From positions 1 to 64,000 of the forward strand of contig DASTWV010000050.1 in assembly GCA_035765775.1 (NCBI GenBank): DNA of 64,000 nt. Reading direction: 5' to 3'. A program made the translations under genes and the position numbers. The stretch is from Actinomycetota bacterium. GTDB lineage: Bacteria; Actinomycetota; CADDZG01; JAHWKV01; JAOPZY01. This document shows positions 1 to 10,044 of the stretch, one piece after another; within the stretch, counting starts at the first letter, position 1, and every line of letters starts with the position of its first letter. The notes below the pieces were generated by a model that made no database searches, was not told where the DNA came from, and worked only from the letters and a program-made list of their open reading frames with translations.

Positions 1-470
1 ATCACGTGCACGACGTCGGCGCCGTCGTAGCGGTAGCGGTCCTGGATGAACATCTTCGAGACGATGAGCTCGGTGGGGGCGGTGATCTTCGCCTCCACGC
101 CGTAGACGACGATCGTGTCGTTGTTCTCGAACCAGGCGTCGGTGACGGGCGCCGCGCCGTTGGACATGGCGAAGATCACGTCGAAGAAGCGCTGCTCCTG
201 CCAGACCTTGGCGATCCAGCGCTCGTCCTCCACCTCGGTGCGGTAGCCGCGCGCCTGGAAGTAGGCGAGCGCCTTGGGGAAGTCGCCGGCCTTGCAGAAC
301 ACGTCCAGGTCCTTGGTCGGGCGCACGATGCCCGTGTAGGCGCTCACCGCGTAGGTGCCCGACAGCAGGAAGGGGATGTTGGACTCGGTCAGCAGCCGCA
401 GGCTTTCCGCGTAGAAGGCCTCGGCGTCCGGCGGCGGCTCGAGGGCGGAGGCGTCGTGGGCCTGGGACAT
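1..470 (-). CDS. Nucleotidyltransferase-like protein, 3' end cut by window
   Basis: Reading leftward from an ATG at 470, the frame stays open to the window edge, giving 156 codons. Residues about 30-55 hold the nucleotidyltransferase signature: a small-residue turn (LLSGTYAV), a spacer, then TKDLDVF with the paired acidic residues of the hG[GS]...DhDh motif. The family transfers a nucleotide to a protein, drug or RNA; the substrate cannot be told here. Codon use matches the genome and the frame covers the whole stretch, so this is a real gene. It diverges from the giant HAMP kinase gene. The C-terminus lies outside the window. Confidence 0.72.
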   Translation of the reverse strand, partial: MSQAHDASALEPPPDAEAFYAESLRLLTESNIPFLLSGTYAVSAYTGIVRPTKDLDVFCKAGDFPKALAYFQARGYRTEVEDERWIAKVWQEQRFFDVIFAMSNGAAPVTDAWFENNDTIVVYGVEAKITAPTELIVSKMFIQDRYRYDGADVVHV

Positions 471-656
471 CGGGCGGTGGAACGGGGCCGTGCGGCGAGG
501 GTTCCGCCGGGCGGGACGGCCGCGGCCGCCTTCGGCGGGCCTGCCGATATTTGCGGGCGGCCGGGAACCCGGGCCCGAAACCTACGTTTGCGCGATAGGG
601 TGGGGGTGCGCCTCCGCGCAACTCCCCGCCATGCGCACGAGCTCCCCGGGGGATAC
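471..656. other. Divergent intergenic region
   Basis: This 186-bp gap separates two divergent genes and must hold both promoters. It is very GC-rich. No convincing -35/-10 pair was recognised. A purine-rich GGGGGA lies just ahead of the ATG at 657 and could act as a ribosome binding site. Confidence 0.3.
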
Positions 657-3600
657 ATGCCTGCCCAGACCAAGACCGCCGCCAAGGCTCGCCGCGGCGC
701 CGATTCGGACACCGAGGCCGATACGGCCCAGCTCCTCGCGGCCCTGCGCGCCTTCCGGCGGGGCGACTTCTCGGTCCGCCTGCCGCGGGCCGCCGGCATG
801 GCCGGCGAGATCGCCGACGCTTTCAACGAGGTCGTCGAGCTCAACGATCGAATGACCAAGGAGTTCGAGCGCCTGGGCGATACGGTCGGCCGCCAGGGCA
901 AGATCAGCCATCGCGCCAAGCTCCCCGCCGCGCAAGGCTCCTGGGCCGCCAGCGTGGACGCGGTGAACGCGCTGATCACCGACATGATCCACCCCACCGC
1001 CGAGATGGCGCGGGTGATCGGCGCGGTGGCCAAGGGCGACCTCTCCCAGACGATGGACACCGAGAACGAGGAAAAGCCCCTGCGCGGCGAGTTCCTGCGC
1101 ATCGGCAAGGTGGTGAACACCATGGTGGGCCAGCTCGGCTCGTTCGCCGCCGAGGTGACGCGCGTGGCGCGCGAGGTCGGCACGGAAGGCAAGCTGGGCG
1201 GCCAGGCGCAGGTGAAGGGTGTCGCCGGCACGTGGAAGGACCTCACCGACAACGTGAACTTCATGGCCGCCAACCTGACGAGCCAGGTGCGCAACATCGC
1301 CGAGGTGACCACCGCGGTGGCCAACGGCGACCTCTCGCGCAAGATCACCGTGGACGTGAAGGGCGAGGTGCTGGAGCTGAAGAACACCATCAACACCATG
1401 GTGGACCAGCTCAACGCCTTCTCCTCGGAAGTGACCCGGGTGGCCCGCGAGGTGGGCACCGAGGGCAAGCTCGGCGGTCAGGCGCAGGTGAAGGGCGTGG
1501 CCGGCACCTGGAAGGAGCTGACCGACAATGTGAACCTGATGGCCGGCAACCTGACCGGCCAGGTGCGCAACATCGCCGAGGTGACCACCGCGGTGGCTCG
1601 CGGCGACCTCTCCAAGAAGATCACCGTGGACGTGCGCGGCGAGATCCTGGAGCTGAAGAACACCATCAACACCATGGTGGACCAGCTCAACGCCTTCTCA
1701 TCGGAAGTGACCCGCGTGGCGCGCGAGGTGGGCACCGAGGGCAAGCTGGGCGGTCAGGCCCGGGTGGAGGGCGTCACCGGCGCCTGGAAGGACCTCACCG
1801 ACAACGTGAACTTCATGGCCGGCAACCTGACCGGTCAGGTGCGAAACATCGCGCAGGTGACCACCGCCGTGGCCAAGGGCGACCTCTCCCAGAAGATCAC
1901 CGTGGAAGCCCAGGGCGAGGTGGCCGAGCTGAAGAACACCGCCAACACCATGGTGGACCAGCTCCGTGCCTTCGCCGACGAGGTGACTCGTGTCGCACGC
2001 GAAGTGGGTACCGAGGGCAAGCTGGGCGGCCAGGCCCTCGTGCCCGGGGTCTCCGGCACCTGGAAGGACCTGACCGACAACGTCAACCAGCTGGCCGGCA
2101 ACCTGACCGGCCAGGTGCGCAACATCGCCCAGGTGACCACGGCCGTCGCCCGGGGCGACCTCTCCCAGAAGATCACCGTCGAGGTGCGCGGGGAGATCCT
2201 GGAGCTGAAGAACACCATCAACACGATGGTGGACCAGCTGCGGGCCTTCGCCGACGAGGTCACCCGGGTCGCCCGCGAGGTGGGCATCGAAGGCCGCCTC
2301 GGCGGTCAGGCGGAGGTGCCCGGGGTCTCCGGCACCTGGAAAGCGTTGACCGACAACGTGAACCAGCTGGCCAGCAATCTCACCACGCAGGTGCGCAACA
2401 TCGCCCAGGTGACCACCGCCGTCGCCCGGGGCGACCTTTCCCAGAAGATCACCGTCGAGGCCCGGGGCGAGGTGGCCGAGCTCAAGGACACCATCAACAT
2501 CATGGTGGACCAGCTGTCGGCCTTCGCCGACGAGGTCACCCGCATGGCCCGCGAGGTGGGCATCGAAGGCAAGCTGGGGGGCCAGGCCACCGTGCCGGGC
2601 GTTTCGGGCACCTGGAAGGACCTCACCGACAACGTGAACCAGTTGGCCGGCAACCTCACCTCCCAGGTGCGCAACATCGCCCAGGTGACCACCGCCGTGG
2701 CCAAGGGCGACCTCACCCGCAAGATCACCGTCGAGGTGCAGGGCGAGCTGCTCGAGCTGAAGAACACCATCAACACCATGGTGGACCAGCTGTCCGGCTT
2801 CGCCGACGAGGTCACCCGCGTGGCCCGCGAGGTGGGCACCGAGGGCAAGCTCGGCGGCCAGGCGCAGGTCAAGGGCGTGTCCGGGACCTGGCGGGCGCTG
2901 ACCGACTCGGTGAACTGGATGGCGGACAACCTGACCGACCAGGTGCGCAACATCGCCCAGGTGACCACCGCGGTGGCCCAGGGCGACCTCTCCCAGAAGA
3001 TCACCGTCGACGCCCGGGGCGAGATCCTGCAGCTGAAGAACACGATCAACAAGATGGTGGACCAGCTCTCGGCCTTCGCTCGGGAGGTCACCCGGGTGGC
3101 CCGGGAGGTGGGCATCGAGGGCCGCCTTGGCGGGCAGGCCGAGGTGGAGGGCGTGTCGGGCACCTGGAAGAACCTCACCCTGAACGTGAACCAGCTGGCC
3201 GGCAACCTCACGTCGCAGGTGCGGGCCATCGCCGATGTGGCCACCGCCGTCACCCAGGGCGACCTCACCCGGACCATCACCGTCACCGCCGCCGGCGAGG
3301 TGGGCGAGCTCAAGGACAACATCAACCAGATGATCGCCAACCTGCGGGAGACGACCATCGCCAACCAGCAGCAGGACTGGCTGAAGTCCAACCTGGCCCG
3401 CATCGGCGCCGCCCTGCAGGGCCAGCGGGACCTGGCGGCGGTCTCCCGGCTCATCATGTCCGAGCTGACCCCGCTGGTGGACGCCCAGCTGGGCGCCTTC
3501 TTCCTCGCCGAGGTCACCGACGGCGACGAGACCGGTTTCCGGCCGCTGGCCGCCTACGGCCTCAAGTCCAAGCGGGGCACCCGCTACCTCCTGGGTGAAG

Positions 3601-5246
3601 GCCTGGTGGGGCAGGCGGCGCTGGAGAAGAAGACCATCGTCCTGTCCGACGTGCCCACCGGCTACCTGACCGTCGCCTCCGCCCTCGGCTCGGCGTCGGC
3701 CAGCAACGTCATCATCCTGCCGGTGCTGTTCGAGGACCGGGTGCTGGCGGTGATCGAGCTGGCCTCGTTCCGGCCCTTCTCCCCGGTGCACCAGGCGTTC
3801 CTGGGCCAGATCGTCGAGTCGGTGGGCGTGGTGCTGAACACCATCATCGCCAACGCCCAGACCGAGATGCTCCTGGAGCAGTCCCAGACCCTGACCGCCG
3901 AGCTGCAGAGCCGCTCCGCCGAGCTGCAGGCCCGCCAGCAGGAACTGCAGAACACCAACGCCGAGCTGGAGGAGAAGGCGGTGCAGCTCGAGCGCCAGAA
4001 CCGGGCGATCGAGGTCAAGAACGCCGAGATCGAGCTGGCCCGCCGGGAGCTGGAGGACCGGGCCGAGCAGCTCTCCCTGTCGTCGAAGTACAAGACCGAG
4101 TTCCTGGCCAACATGAGCCACGAGTTGCGCACGCCGCTGAACAGCCTGCTGATCCTGGCGAAGCTCTTGGCCGAGAACCCGGACGCCAACCTCACCCCCC
4201 GCCAGGTGGAGTTCGCCTCCAGCATCCGTGACGCCGGCTACGACCTGCTCACCCTCATCAGCGACATCCTCGACCTCTCCAAGATCGAGGCCGGCAAGAT
4301 GGACATCGCCATCCGCCCGGTGCGCCTGAGCGCCCTGTGCCGGGACCTGGAGCAGACCTTCCGGCCCATCGCCGCCCAGCAGGACCTGAGCTTCACCGTG
4401 GAGGTCGCCGAGGAGCTGCCCGAGACGATGCTCACCGACGAGCACCGGGTGCAGCAGGTGCTGAAGAACCTGCTGTCCAACGCCTTCAAGTTCACCGAGA
4501 AGGGGGCGGTGTCGCTCCGGGTCTCGCTCCAGCAGGGCGGCGCGGTGTGCGCCTTCGCCGTCAGTGACACCGGGATTGGCATCGAGTCGGGCAAGCTGGC
4601 CATGATCTTCGAGGCCTTCCAGCAGGCCGAGGGCACCACGAACCGGCGCTACGGCGGGACCGGCCTCGGCCTGTCGATCAGCCGGGAGATCGCCACGCTG
4701 CTGGGCGGCCAGATCACGGTCGAGAGCGTGCCGGGGGCAGGCAGCACCTTCACGCTGTTCCTGCCGATGGGGCCGGCGGGCTCCCACATCGAGATCGCCG
4801 AGGACCTCGACGACGTCTTCATGGAGCCGATCGAGTCCTACCTGGCCCCGGTGGACGCCGAGGCCCCGGTGGTGGCGGGCAAGCGGGTGCTCATCGTCGA
4901 CGACGACATCCGCAACCTCTACGCCCTCACCAGCGCCTTGGAAGACCGAGGCATCGAGGTGCTGTGCGCCACCAGCGGGCTCGACGGCGTGGACCTGTTG
5001 CGGCGCAACGCTTCCACCGACCTCGTGCTGATGGACGTGATGATGCCGGACATGGACGGCCACCAGACCACCCGGGCCATCCGGGAAATCGAGGAGTTCT
5101 CGGAGCTGCCGATCATCGCCCTGACCGCCAAGGCAATGCCGGGCGACCGGGAGGCGTGCCTGGCGGCCGGGGCCAACGACTACATCACCAAGCCGGTGGA
5201 CCTGGACAAGCTGCTGAGCCTCATGCGGGTGTGGCTCTACCGGTGA
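657..5246 (+). CDS. Soluble multi-HAMP hybrid histidine kinase (group III type)
   Basis: The 1529-residue protein resembles the cytoplasmic Nik1/Os-1 class of hybrid kinases. An N-terminal HAMP-like segment and about nine HAMP units fill residues 1-900. They are followed by a GAF domain (about 920-1065), a long coiled coil (1065-1145), HisKA with His1155 in [10 protein letters not shown], HATPase_c (about 1255-1370, with [15 protein letters not shown] and GTGLGLS) and a C-terminal receiver with Asp1460 in LMDVMMP. No membrane helix is present, so it senses from the cytoplasm. The ATG at 657 was chosen because the upstream in-frame sequence lies antisense to the nucleotidyltransferase gene and looks non-coding. 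The next gene overlaps its stop by 4 nt, so the two are probably coupled. In fungi this architecture senses osmotic stress; the signal here is unknown. Confidence 0.93.
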   Translation: MPAQTKTAAKARRGADSDTEADTAQLLAALRAFRRGDFSVRLPRAAGMAGEIADAFNEVVELNDRMTKEFERLGDTVGRQGKISHRAKLPAAQGSWAASVDAVNALITDMIHPTAEMARVIGAVAKGDLSQTMDTENEEKPLRGEFLRIGKVVNTMVGQLGSFAAEVTRVAREVGTEGKLGGQAQVKGVAGTWKDLTDNVNFMAANLTSQVRNIAEVTTAVANGDLSRKITVDVKGEVLELKNTINTMVDQLNAFSSEVTRVAREVGTEGKLGGQAQVKGVAGTWKELTDNVNLMAGNLTGQVRNIAEVTTAVARGDLSKKITVDVRGEILELKNTINTMVDQLNAFSSEVTRVAREVGTEGKLGGQARVEGVTGAWKDLTDNVNFMAGNLTGQVRNIAQVTTAVAKGDLSQKITVEAQGEVAELKNTANTMVDQLRAFADEVTRVAREVGTEGKLGGQALVPGVSGTWKDLTDNVNQLAGNLTGQVRNIAQVTTAVARGDLSQKITVEVRGEILELKNTINTMVDQLRAFADEVTRVAREVGIEGRLGGQAEVPGVSGTWKALTDNVNQLASNLTTQVRNIAQVTTAVARGDLSQKITVEARGEVAELKDTINIMVDQLSAFADEVTRMAREVGIEGKLGGQATVPGVSGTWKDLTDNVNQLAGNLTSQVRNIAQVTTAVAKGDLTRKITVEVQGELLELKNTINTMVDQLSGFADEVTRVAREVGTEGKLGGQAQVKGVSGTWRALTDSVNWMADNLTDQVRNIAQVTTAVAQGDLSQKITVDARGEILQLKNTINKMVDQLSAFAREVTRVAREVGIEGRLGGQAEVEGVSGTWKNLTLNVNQLAGNLTSQVRAIADVATAVTQGDLTRTITVTAAGEVGELKDNINQMIANLRETTIANQQQDWLKSNLARIGAALQGQRDLAAVSRLIMSELTPLVDAQLGAFFLAEVTDGDETGFRPLAAYGLKSKRGTRYLLGEGLVGQAALEKKTIVLSDVPTGYLTVASALGSASASNVIILPVLFEDRVLAVIELASFRPFSPVHQAFLGQIVESVGVVLNTIIANAQTEMLLEQSQTLTAELQSRSAELQARQQELQNTNAELEEKAVQLERQNRAIEVKNAEIELARRELEDRAEQLSLSSKYKTEFLANMSHELRTPLNSLLILAKLLAENPDANLTPRQVEFASSIRDAGYDLLTLISDILDLSKIEAGKMDIAIRPVRLSALCRDLEQTFRPIAAQQDLSFTVEVAEELPETMLTDEHRVQQVLKNLLSNAFKFTEKGAVSLRVSLQQGGAVCAFAVSDTGIGIESGKLAMIFEAFQQAEGTTNRRYGGTGLGLSISREIATLLGGQITVESVPGAGSTFTLFLPMGPAGSHIEIAEDLDDVFMEPIESYLAPVDAEAPVVAGKRVLIVDDDIRNLYALTSALEDRGIEVLCATSGLDGVDLLRRNASTDLVLMDVMMPDMDGHQTTRAIREIEEFSELPIIALTAKAMPGDREACLAAGANDYITKPVDLDKLLSLMRVWLYR
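1150..3357 (+). repeat. Eight tandem 276-bp HAMP-encoding repeats
   Basis: Eight in-frame units of exactly 276 bp (92 codons) follow one another without a break. Each encodes [14 protein letters not shown], a GTWK-like step, QVRNIA and GDLS-like blocks. The spacing is exact at both ends: the codon for the first Glu of the block is at 1152 in unit 1 and at 3084 in unit 8, which is 7 x 276 apart. The identity at DNA level is high enough to risk copy-number change by recombination or misassembly. Confidence 0.92.
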
Positions 5247-7624
5247 CCGCCCCCGAGGGCCGGGCCCGGATCCTGCTGGTCGACGACCGGCCCGACAACC
5301 TGCTGGCCCTCGAGGCCGTCCTCGAGCCCCTCGGGCTCGGGCTGACGACGGCGACCTCCGGGGAGGAGGCGCTCCGCCTGCTGCTGGGGGAGGAGTTCTC
5401 CCTCATCATCCTCGACGTGCAGATGCCCGGCCTGGACGGGTTCGCCACCGCCCGGCTGATCAAGCTCCGGGAGAAGACCCGCCACATCCCGATCATCTTC
5501 CTCACCGCCATCAGCGGCGCCGAGGAGCACCACCTGGAGGGCTTTGCCAGCGGGGCGATCGACTACGTCTACAAACCGTTCGAGCCCTCGATCCTGCGGG
5601 CGAAGGTGGCCGCGGTGCTGGAGTTCATGGAGGTCCGCCGGCGCCTGGAGCAGGAGGTGGCCGAGCGCCGGGCCTCGGAGAGCCGCCTGGCCGAGCGGGA
5701 GCGCCAGCTGGGCGAGAGCGAGGAGCGGTACCGGTCGCTGGTGGAATATGCCGCCGAGGCGATCGTGGTGCTGGACCTGGATACCGGGCGCTTCGTGGAC
5801 GCCAATCCCGAGGCCGAGCGCCTGCTGGCGGTGTCCCGGGCGTCGCTCGTCGCGGGCGGCGCCGCCGGCGGCCGCGCCCGGGGGGCGCCGGTCGCTCCGG
5901 ACGCCTGGCTGGAGCGGGCGCGCCGGGGCGGCACCGAGGCATTCGAGTGGACCCTCGACGGTCCTGACGGCGAGCCCGTGCTGTGCGAGGTGCGCTTCCA
6001 CCCGCTGCCCTCCGCCGGCCGCCACCTGGCGCGGGGGACCGTGATCGACATCACCCAGCTGCGCCGGGCGCAGGAGGCGCAGGCCGCCATCCGGGAGCAC
6101 GAGCGGGCCCTGCGCCAGACCCGCCAGGTGGCCGAGACGCTGCAGCGCAGCCTGCTGCCCGACCGGCTGCCCGAGATCCCCGGCATCGGCCTCGCCGCCC
6201 GCTACATGCCGGGCAGCGCCGGCCTGGAGGTAGGCGGCGACTGGTACGACGTGCTGCGCATGTCCTCGGGAGCCATCGGCCTGGCGGTGGGCGACGTGGT
6301 GGGGCGCGGCCTGCGGGCTGCCGCCACCATGGGCCAGCTGCGCACCGCCCTGCGGGCCTACGCCATGGACGACTCGTCGCCCGCCCGGGTGGTGGAGCGG
6401 CTGTCGGCGCTGGCTCCCAGCTTGCCCGAGGCCGAGATGGCCACGCTGGTGTATGCCATCTACCGGCCCGAGGCCGGCATGGTCACCTACATGTGCGCCG
6501 GCCACCCCGCGCCCCTGCTGGTGGCGCCCGACGGCACCGCCCGCTTCCTGGAGGAGGGCCGCATCACGCCGCTCGGCCTGCCCACCCCGGCGGTCGCCGA
6601 GGGGGTGGCACCGGTGGAGCCCGGCTCGCTGCTGGTCTTCTACACCGACGGCCTGATCGAGCGCCGGGAGGTCAGCCTCGAGGAGCGCTTGGAAATGCTG
6701 GCCCGGGCGGCGGGTGGCGTGGCCGGGGCGGGGGCCGAGATGGCGTGCGAGACGATCCTGGCGGCCATGACCGCCGACGCCCCGGCCCGCGACGACCTCG
6801 CCCTGCTGGTGGTCTCCTGCGCCGTCGGGCTCTCCCGCACGTTCCGCCTGAGCGTGGCGGCGTCCCCGGCTGAGCTCGCCACGGTGCGCCAGTCGCTGGG
6901 GCGGTGGCTGGCCCACGCCGGAGCAAGCAACGACGAGCGCCGGGACGTGGTGCTGGCAGTCTCCGAGGCCGTGACCAACGCCATCGTCCACGCCTACGCC
7001 CCGCACGAGGGACTGGTGGACATCGAGGCCAGCCTGGACGATGCCCAGGCGGTCACCGTGCTGGTGCGCGACCGGGGCACCTGGCGCTTCCGGCAGTCGC
7101 CGGGCGGCGGCCGCGGCCTGCTGCTCATGCAGGCGCTGGTGGACCAGTGCGACCTGGAACCCGGCCTGGAGGGCACCGAGGTGCGCCTGCTGCGCCGCCT
7201 GGGCCAGCCCCTGCGCTCCTCGGCCCCCGCCGAGTGGCCCGAGGCGCTGCCCGAGCCGCCGGCGTCGGTCGGCGGGGACGAGCCGGTGGTGGTGGTGCAC
7301 CTGGCCGAGGACCTGGACGCCGCCAGTGCAGAGCAGACCGCCGGCGCCCTGGCCCGGGCGGTGGGCAAGGAGCACGGGGGCCTGGTGGTGGACCTGTCCG
7401 GGGTCGGGTTCGTGGACAGCAGCGGCGTGCGGGTACTGGTGGAGCTGTGGCGGGCCATGCGCCGCCGGCGCCAGGAGCTCCGCCTGGTGGTGCCCCCGGG
7501 TTCGCCCGGGCGCCGGGTGGTCGAGCTGACCCGGCTGGCGTCGGTCATCCCGCTGGCGACCTCCGTCCCCCTGGCGGTGGCGGAGATCGAGGGCCTGCTG
7601 GCGGGCCGGGGGGCGGGGGCCTAG
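5243..7624 (+). CDS. REC-PAS-SpoIIE phosphatase-HATPase-STAS partner-switch protein
   Basis: This 793-residue cytoplasmic protein carries a complete partner-switching module on one chain. It has a receiver (1-120, Asp58 in ILDVQMP), a coiled coil, a PAS domain (about 158-275) and a PP2C/SpoIIE phosphatase (about 315-525, metal site in VGGDWYDV and later Asp residues in FYTDG and RDDLALL). An RsbW-like HATPase follows (about 533-652, [12 protein letters not shown]), then a STAS anti-sigma-antagonist domain (about 681-789, DSSGVRVL). The GTG start overlaps the kinase stop (GTGA), so the hybrid kinase upstream is the likely phosphodonor. In RsbU/RsbW/RsbV systems these activities are on separate proteins and control a SigB/SigF factor. 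The SigF-type gene near 43.6 kb is a possible target. Confidence 0.92.
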   Translation: MTAPEGRARILLVDDRPDNLLALEAVLEPLGLGLTTATSGEEALRLLLGEEFSLIILDVQMPGLDGFATARLIKLREKTRHIPIIFLTAISGAEEHHLEGFASGAIDYVYKPFEPSILRAKVAAVLEFMEVRRRLEQEVAERRASESRLAERERQLGESEERYRSLVEYAAEAIVVLDLDTGRFVDANPEAERLLAVSRASLVAGGAAGGRARGAPVAPDAWLERARRGGTEAFEWTLDGPDGEPVLCEVRFHPLPSAGRHLARGTVIDITQLRRAQEAQAAIREHERALRQTRQVAETLQRSLLPDRLPEIPGIGLAARYMPGSAGLEVGGDWYDVLRMSSGAIGLAVGDVVGRGLRAAATMGQLRTALRAYAMDDSSPARVVERLSALAPSLPEAEMATLVYAIYRPEAGMVTYMCAGHPAPLLVAPDGTARFLEEGRITPLGLPTPAVAEGVAPVEPGSLLVFYTDGLIERREVSLEERLEMLARAAGGVAGAGAEMACETILAAMTADAPARDDLALLVVSCAVGLSRTFRLSVAASPAELATVRQSLGRWLAHAGASNDERRDVVLAVSEAVTNAIVHAYAPHEGLVDIEASLDDAQAVTVLVRDRGTWRFRQSPGGGRGLLLMQALVDQCDLEPGLEGTEVRLLRRLGQPLRSSAPAEWPEALPEPPASVGGDEPVVVVHLAEDLDAASAEQTAGALARAVGKEHGGLVVDLSGVGFVDSSGVRVLVELWRAMRRRRQELRLVVPPGSPGRRVVELTRLASVIPLATSVPLAVAEIEGLLAGRGAGA

Positions 7625-8012
7625 GGTCTAGCCTCTGCCTGTGCGCTCCGAGGTTCCGCCAAGAAGGTTGAGATGCTCCTATAGATCGTCAAGCCGCGGC
7701 GGCGACCGGTTGGGGCGACTTGGGGAGCAGCGCGGCGTTGGCCTGCCGCTCCCCATCCCGGTTCAGGTCCGCCGCCCACAGCATTCGGGGGACATTTGTC
7801 CCACTGGCCGGGACGAATGTCCCCCACCTCAGCCGAGGGTGCCGCATGCGTGCACCCCGAGCAATGGCATGGGTCCGGGTGCCCCTCGACCAGCAAAATT
7901 TCGTATCAGACCCGGACTCGGGCCGCCGCCCACATCATCGCGGGTCGATTTGCCCGCAAAAAGCGAGCAAAGCGACCTCGCCGGCAACCGACCTGCGAAC
8001 GGCGCCCCCCCG
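7625..8012. other. Convergent intergenic region with strong hairpin
   Basis: There is no credible gene in these 388 bp, which separate converging genes. Apart from the long hairpin at 7787-7825, nothing was recognised. Base composition is slightly less GC-rich than in the flanking genes. Confidence 0.55.
7787..7825. repeat. 16-bp inverted repeat, possible bidirectional terminator or REP-like element
   Basis: Arms at 7787-7802 and 7810-7825 are complementary over 16 bp with a single T/G pair and a 7-nt loop. Each arm is itself nearly palindromic (GGGACATTTGTCCC on the left, GGGACGAATGTCCC on the right). Its place between two converging genes suits a bidirectional terminator, but no T-tract follows on either strand. 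A dispersed palindromic repeat is the alternative. Confidence 0.5.
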
Positions 8013-8831
8013 CTAGGACTTCTCGGCCCGCTCCAGCGCCGCCGCCAGGTCCTCGTAGCCGACCTTGCGCCCGGGCACCCAGGCGGTGAGCCCCTCGAGG
8101 TCCATGAGGCGGCGCCACTTGGGGTCGTTGTAATTCATGCGAAGCAGGGCGTCGGTCCACCGGGCGCCCAGCTCGGCGTCGAAGTCGGGCAGGGCGGTGA
8201 AGTTGCAGTGGCAGTAGGGCGGCGACGTCCACAGCGAGCTGACCAACCCGCTGTTCACGTGCCCCGCCTCCAGCTCCCGCACCCAGGTGGGGTCGCCCAC
8301 GGCCCCGACGTCGGCGATCCCTTCATGGACCGCCCGGAGCACCTCCAGCTCGCTGGTCCCGGTGTCGCCGTGCTTGCCGACGTCGAGGTTGAAGCGCAGC
8401 AGCTCCACGTCGGTGCCCGGCGTGAGCCCAGCCTGCTCCACCCAGTAGAGCGGCAGGATGGCGGCCTGGGCCGAATCGGCGCTCCCCAGGGCCAAGCGCT
8501 TGCCCTTGAGCTCCGACAGGTCGGTGATCTTGCCGCCCCGGCCGACCAGCCGGGTGGTGAAGCCGATGTCGGTGTTGCGCATGCCCAGCACCTGGCACGC
8601 CCCGCCGGCGCGCACCTCGGAGCGGAGGTAGGCGACGTTGGTGTTCCAGGCCACGTCGATCCGGCGCCCGAAGAGGGCGTCCACCTGGGCTTCGTAGTTG
8701 GAGAACAGGACGTAGTCGGTCGGCACGCCCGCCTCCCGGAAGTAGTCCCGCATTGACTCCCAGATCGGCACGACCTTGGCGTCATAGGCAACCGCGCCCA
8801 GGGTCAGGATGCCCTCACGTACGGTGGTCAT
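8013..8831 (-). CDS. PhnD/SsuA-like protein without signal peptide
   Basis: The 272-residue protein has the two-lobed type 2 periplasmic-binding-protein pattern of PhnD/SsuA proteins: a first strand ending in VPIWE, NYEAQVDALFG, IDVAWNTNVAYL and an ELKGKRLALGSADSA hinge. There is no signal peptide or lipobox, so it should be cytoplasmic. A cytoplasmic member is odd for a transporter subunit, and no permease or ATPase gene lies nearby. Enzymes with this fold exist (the desulfinase DszB, NMT1/THI5-type proteins). A CxC pair occurs in PPYCHCNF. It lies 28 bp after the flavoprotein gene and is probably the last gene of a three-gene unit. Its ligand or reaction is not known. Confidence 0.82.
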   Translation of the reverse strand: MTTVREGILTLGAVAYDAKVVPIWESMRDYFREAGVPTDYVLFSNYEAQVDALFGRRIDVAWNTNVAYLRSEVRAGGACQVLGMRNTDIGFTTRLVGRGGKITDLSELKGKRLALGSADSAQAAILPLYWVEQAGLTPGTDVELLRFNLDVGKHGDTGTSELEVLRAVHEGIADVGAVGDPTWVRELEAGHVNSGLVSSLWTSPPYCHCNFTALPDFDAELGARWTDALLRMNYNDPKWRRLMDLEGLTAWVPGRKVGYEDLAAALERAEKS

Positions 8832-8859
8832 CTTGCTTGTTCCCCCCGAGATATATGAG

Positions 8860-9999
8860 TTAGAAAAGAGGTAGTCCGGTGGCCAGTTTCCCGACCCACT
8901 GCTTGAGGACCTCGTTGGTCGGCGCCATGACCGAGCCCGCCCGGCCGTCGCGCCAGTAGCGCTCGATGGGCAGCGCCCGGGAGTAGGCGATGCCCCCGCA
9001 CGCCTCCATCGCCCGGCCGGTGACCGCGATGACGGCCTCGGTGGCGGCGATCTTGGACTGCATCACCAGCGGGAGGGCAGCCTCGTCGCCGGCGTCGGCG
9101 GCCTTGGCGGCTGAGGCCAGCAGTGCCCGGGCCTGCTCGGTGATGAGGGTCATCTCTGCGATCTCGGTCTGCATGGTGGGGAGTTCGGCCAGCGTGCCCC
9201 CGGCGTTCTTGCGGGTCTTCACGTGTTCGATGGTGTCGTCCAGGGCGGCTTGGGCGATGCCCACGTTGATCCCGGCGATGCCGATAAGGAACGTGGGCGC
9301 CACGACGTTGAATACCAGCTCCTGGCCGGCCCCTTCCCCGCCGATCAGCCGGTCCGGCCCCACCTTGACCTCGTCGAGGACCAGCTGGACCGAGGAGTTG
9401 CCGGTCATCCCGATGCCCTCCCAGCTGCCCTGGAACGAGACGCCCGGGTCGTCGGCCTCGAGGACGAGGATGTCGAGCCCGGCCTCCTCGGAGGCGTTGA
9501 CCAGCACCGGGTACAGGTCGGCGTGGCCGCCGCTGGTGACGAAGCTCTTCTTGCCCACCAGCCGGAAGGCCCCCTTGGCCGCCTGGGCCGAGATCTCGGG
9601 CATGTAGAAGTGCGCCCCGGTGGTGCGCTCGCTGAAGGCCAGGGTGGCGAGGATGTCGCCCGCCGCCGCCGGCTTCAGCCAGCGGTCGGCCTGGGCGTCG
9701 GTGGCTTTGGCGGCGATGACCGCCGTGCCGCACAGGTGCATGAGGTAGCACAGCCCGGTGGACCCGGCGCCCCAGCCGATCGCCTCGCAGATGAGGGCCA
9801 GGCCGAGCAGGTCGCCGCCCTTGCCCCCCAGGTCGGGGGAGATCATGAGCCCCAGCAGGCCGGCGTCGGCGAGGGCCTCCAGGTGGGGTGCGGGGAAGGC
9901 CCGCTGGGCGTCGAGCTCGGAGGCGGTGGCGTGGATGCCCTCGGCGATGCTCCAGGCGCGCTCGACAAGGGCGTCCCGGTCCTCGGCAGTCATCGGCAT
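8860..9999 (-). CDS. Acyl-CoA-dehydrogenase-fold flavoprotein
   Basis: This 379-residue protein has the full acyl-CoA dehydrogenase fold: a helical N-terminal domain, a central beta domain (LAFSERTTGAHF and SFVTSGGHAD for flavin contact) and a C-terminal four-helix domain ending in ACGGIAYSRALPIERYWRD. Both usual positions of the catalytic Glu look changed: the YEGTNE-type motif reads VMAPTNE, and the isovaleryl-type site reads TRKNAGG. This argues against a standard dehydrogenase and fits flavin monooxygenases of the same fold, such as DszC. The ATG at 9999 follows a clear GAAAGGAG. It is the middle gene of the LysR-linked unit, 45 bp after the di-iron protein gene. Confidence 0.88.
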   Translation of the reverse strand: MPMTAEDRDALVERAWSIAEGIHATASELDAQRAFPAPHLEALADAGLLGLMISPDLGGKGGDLLGLALICEAIGWGAGSTGLCYLMHLCGTAVIAAKATDAQADRWLKPAAAGDILATLAFSERTTGAHFYMPEISAQAAKGAFRLVGKKSFVTSGGHADLYPVLVNASEEAGLDILVLEADDPGVSFQGSWEGIGMTGNSSVQLVLDEVKVGPDRLIGGEGAGQELVFNVVAPTFLIGIAGINVGIAQAALDDTIEHVKTRKNAGGTLAELPTMQTEIAEMTLITEQARALLASAAKAADAGDEAALPLVMQSKIAATEAVIAVTGRAMEACGGIAYSRALPIERYWRDGRAGSVMAPTNEVLKQWVGKLATGLPLF

Positions 10000-10044
10000 G
10001 ATTCGTGCTCCTTTCTGAGGGTCAGTCGGTGGATCGGTCGCGTG

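Noticed and set aside
1150-3357. Regular repeats read as a possible CRISPR array
   Set aside because: The 276-bp units are contiguous coding repeats without spacers. No CRISPR array was seen anywhere in the window.
1698-5063. Very long open frame opposite the hybrid kinase gene
   Set aside because: It is a shadow of the strong third-position GC bias. The plus strand has complete kinase domains over the same bases.
8013-8831. Phosphonate ABC transporter binding protein
   Set aside because: There is no signal peptide or lipobox and no permease or ATPase gene nearby, so only the fold is annotated.
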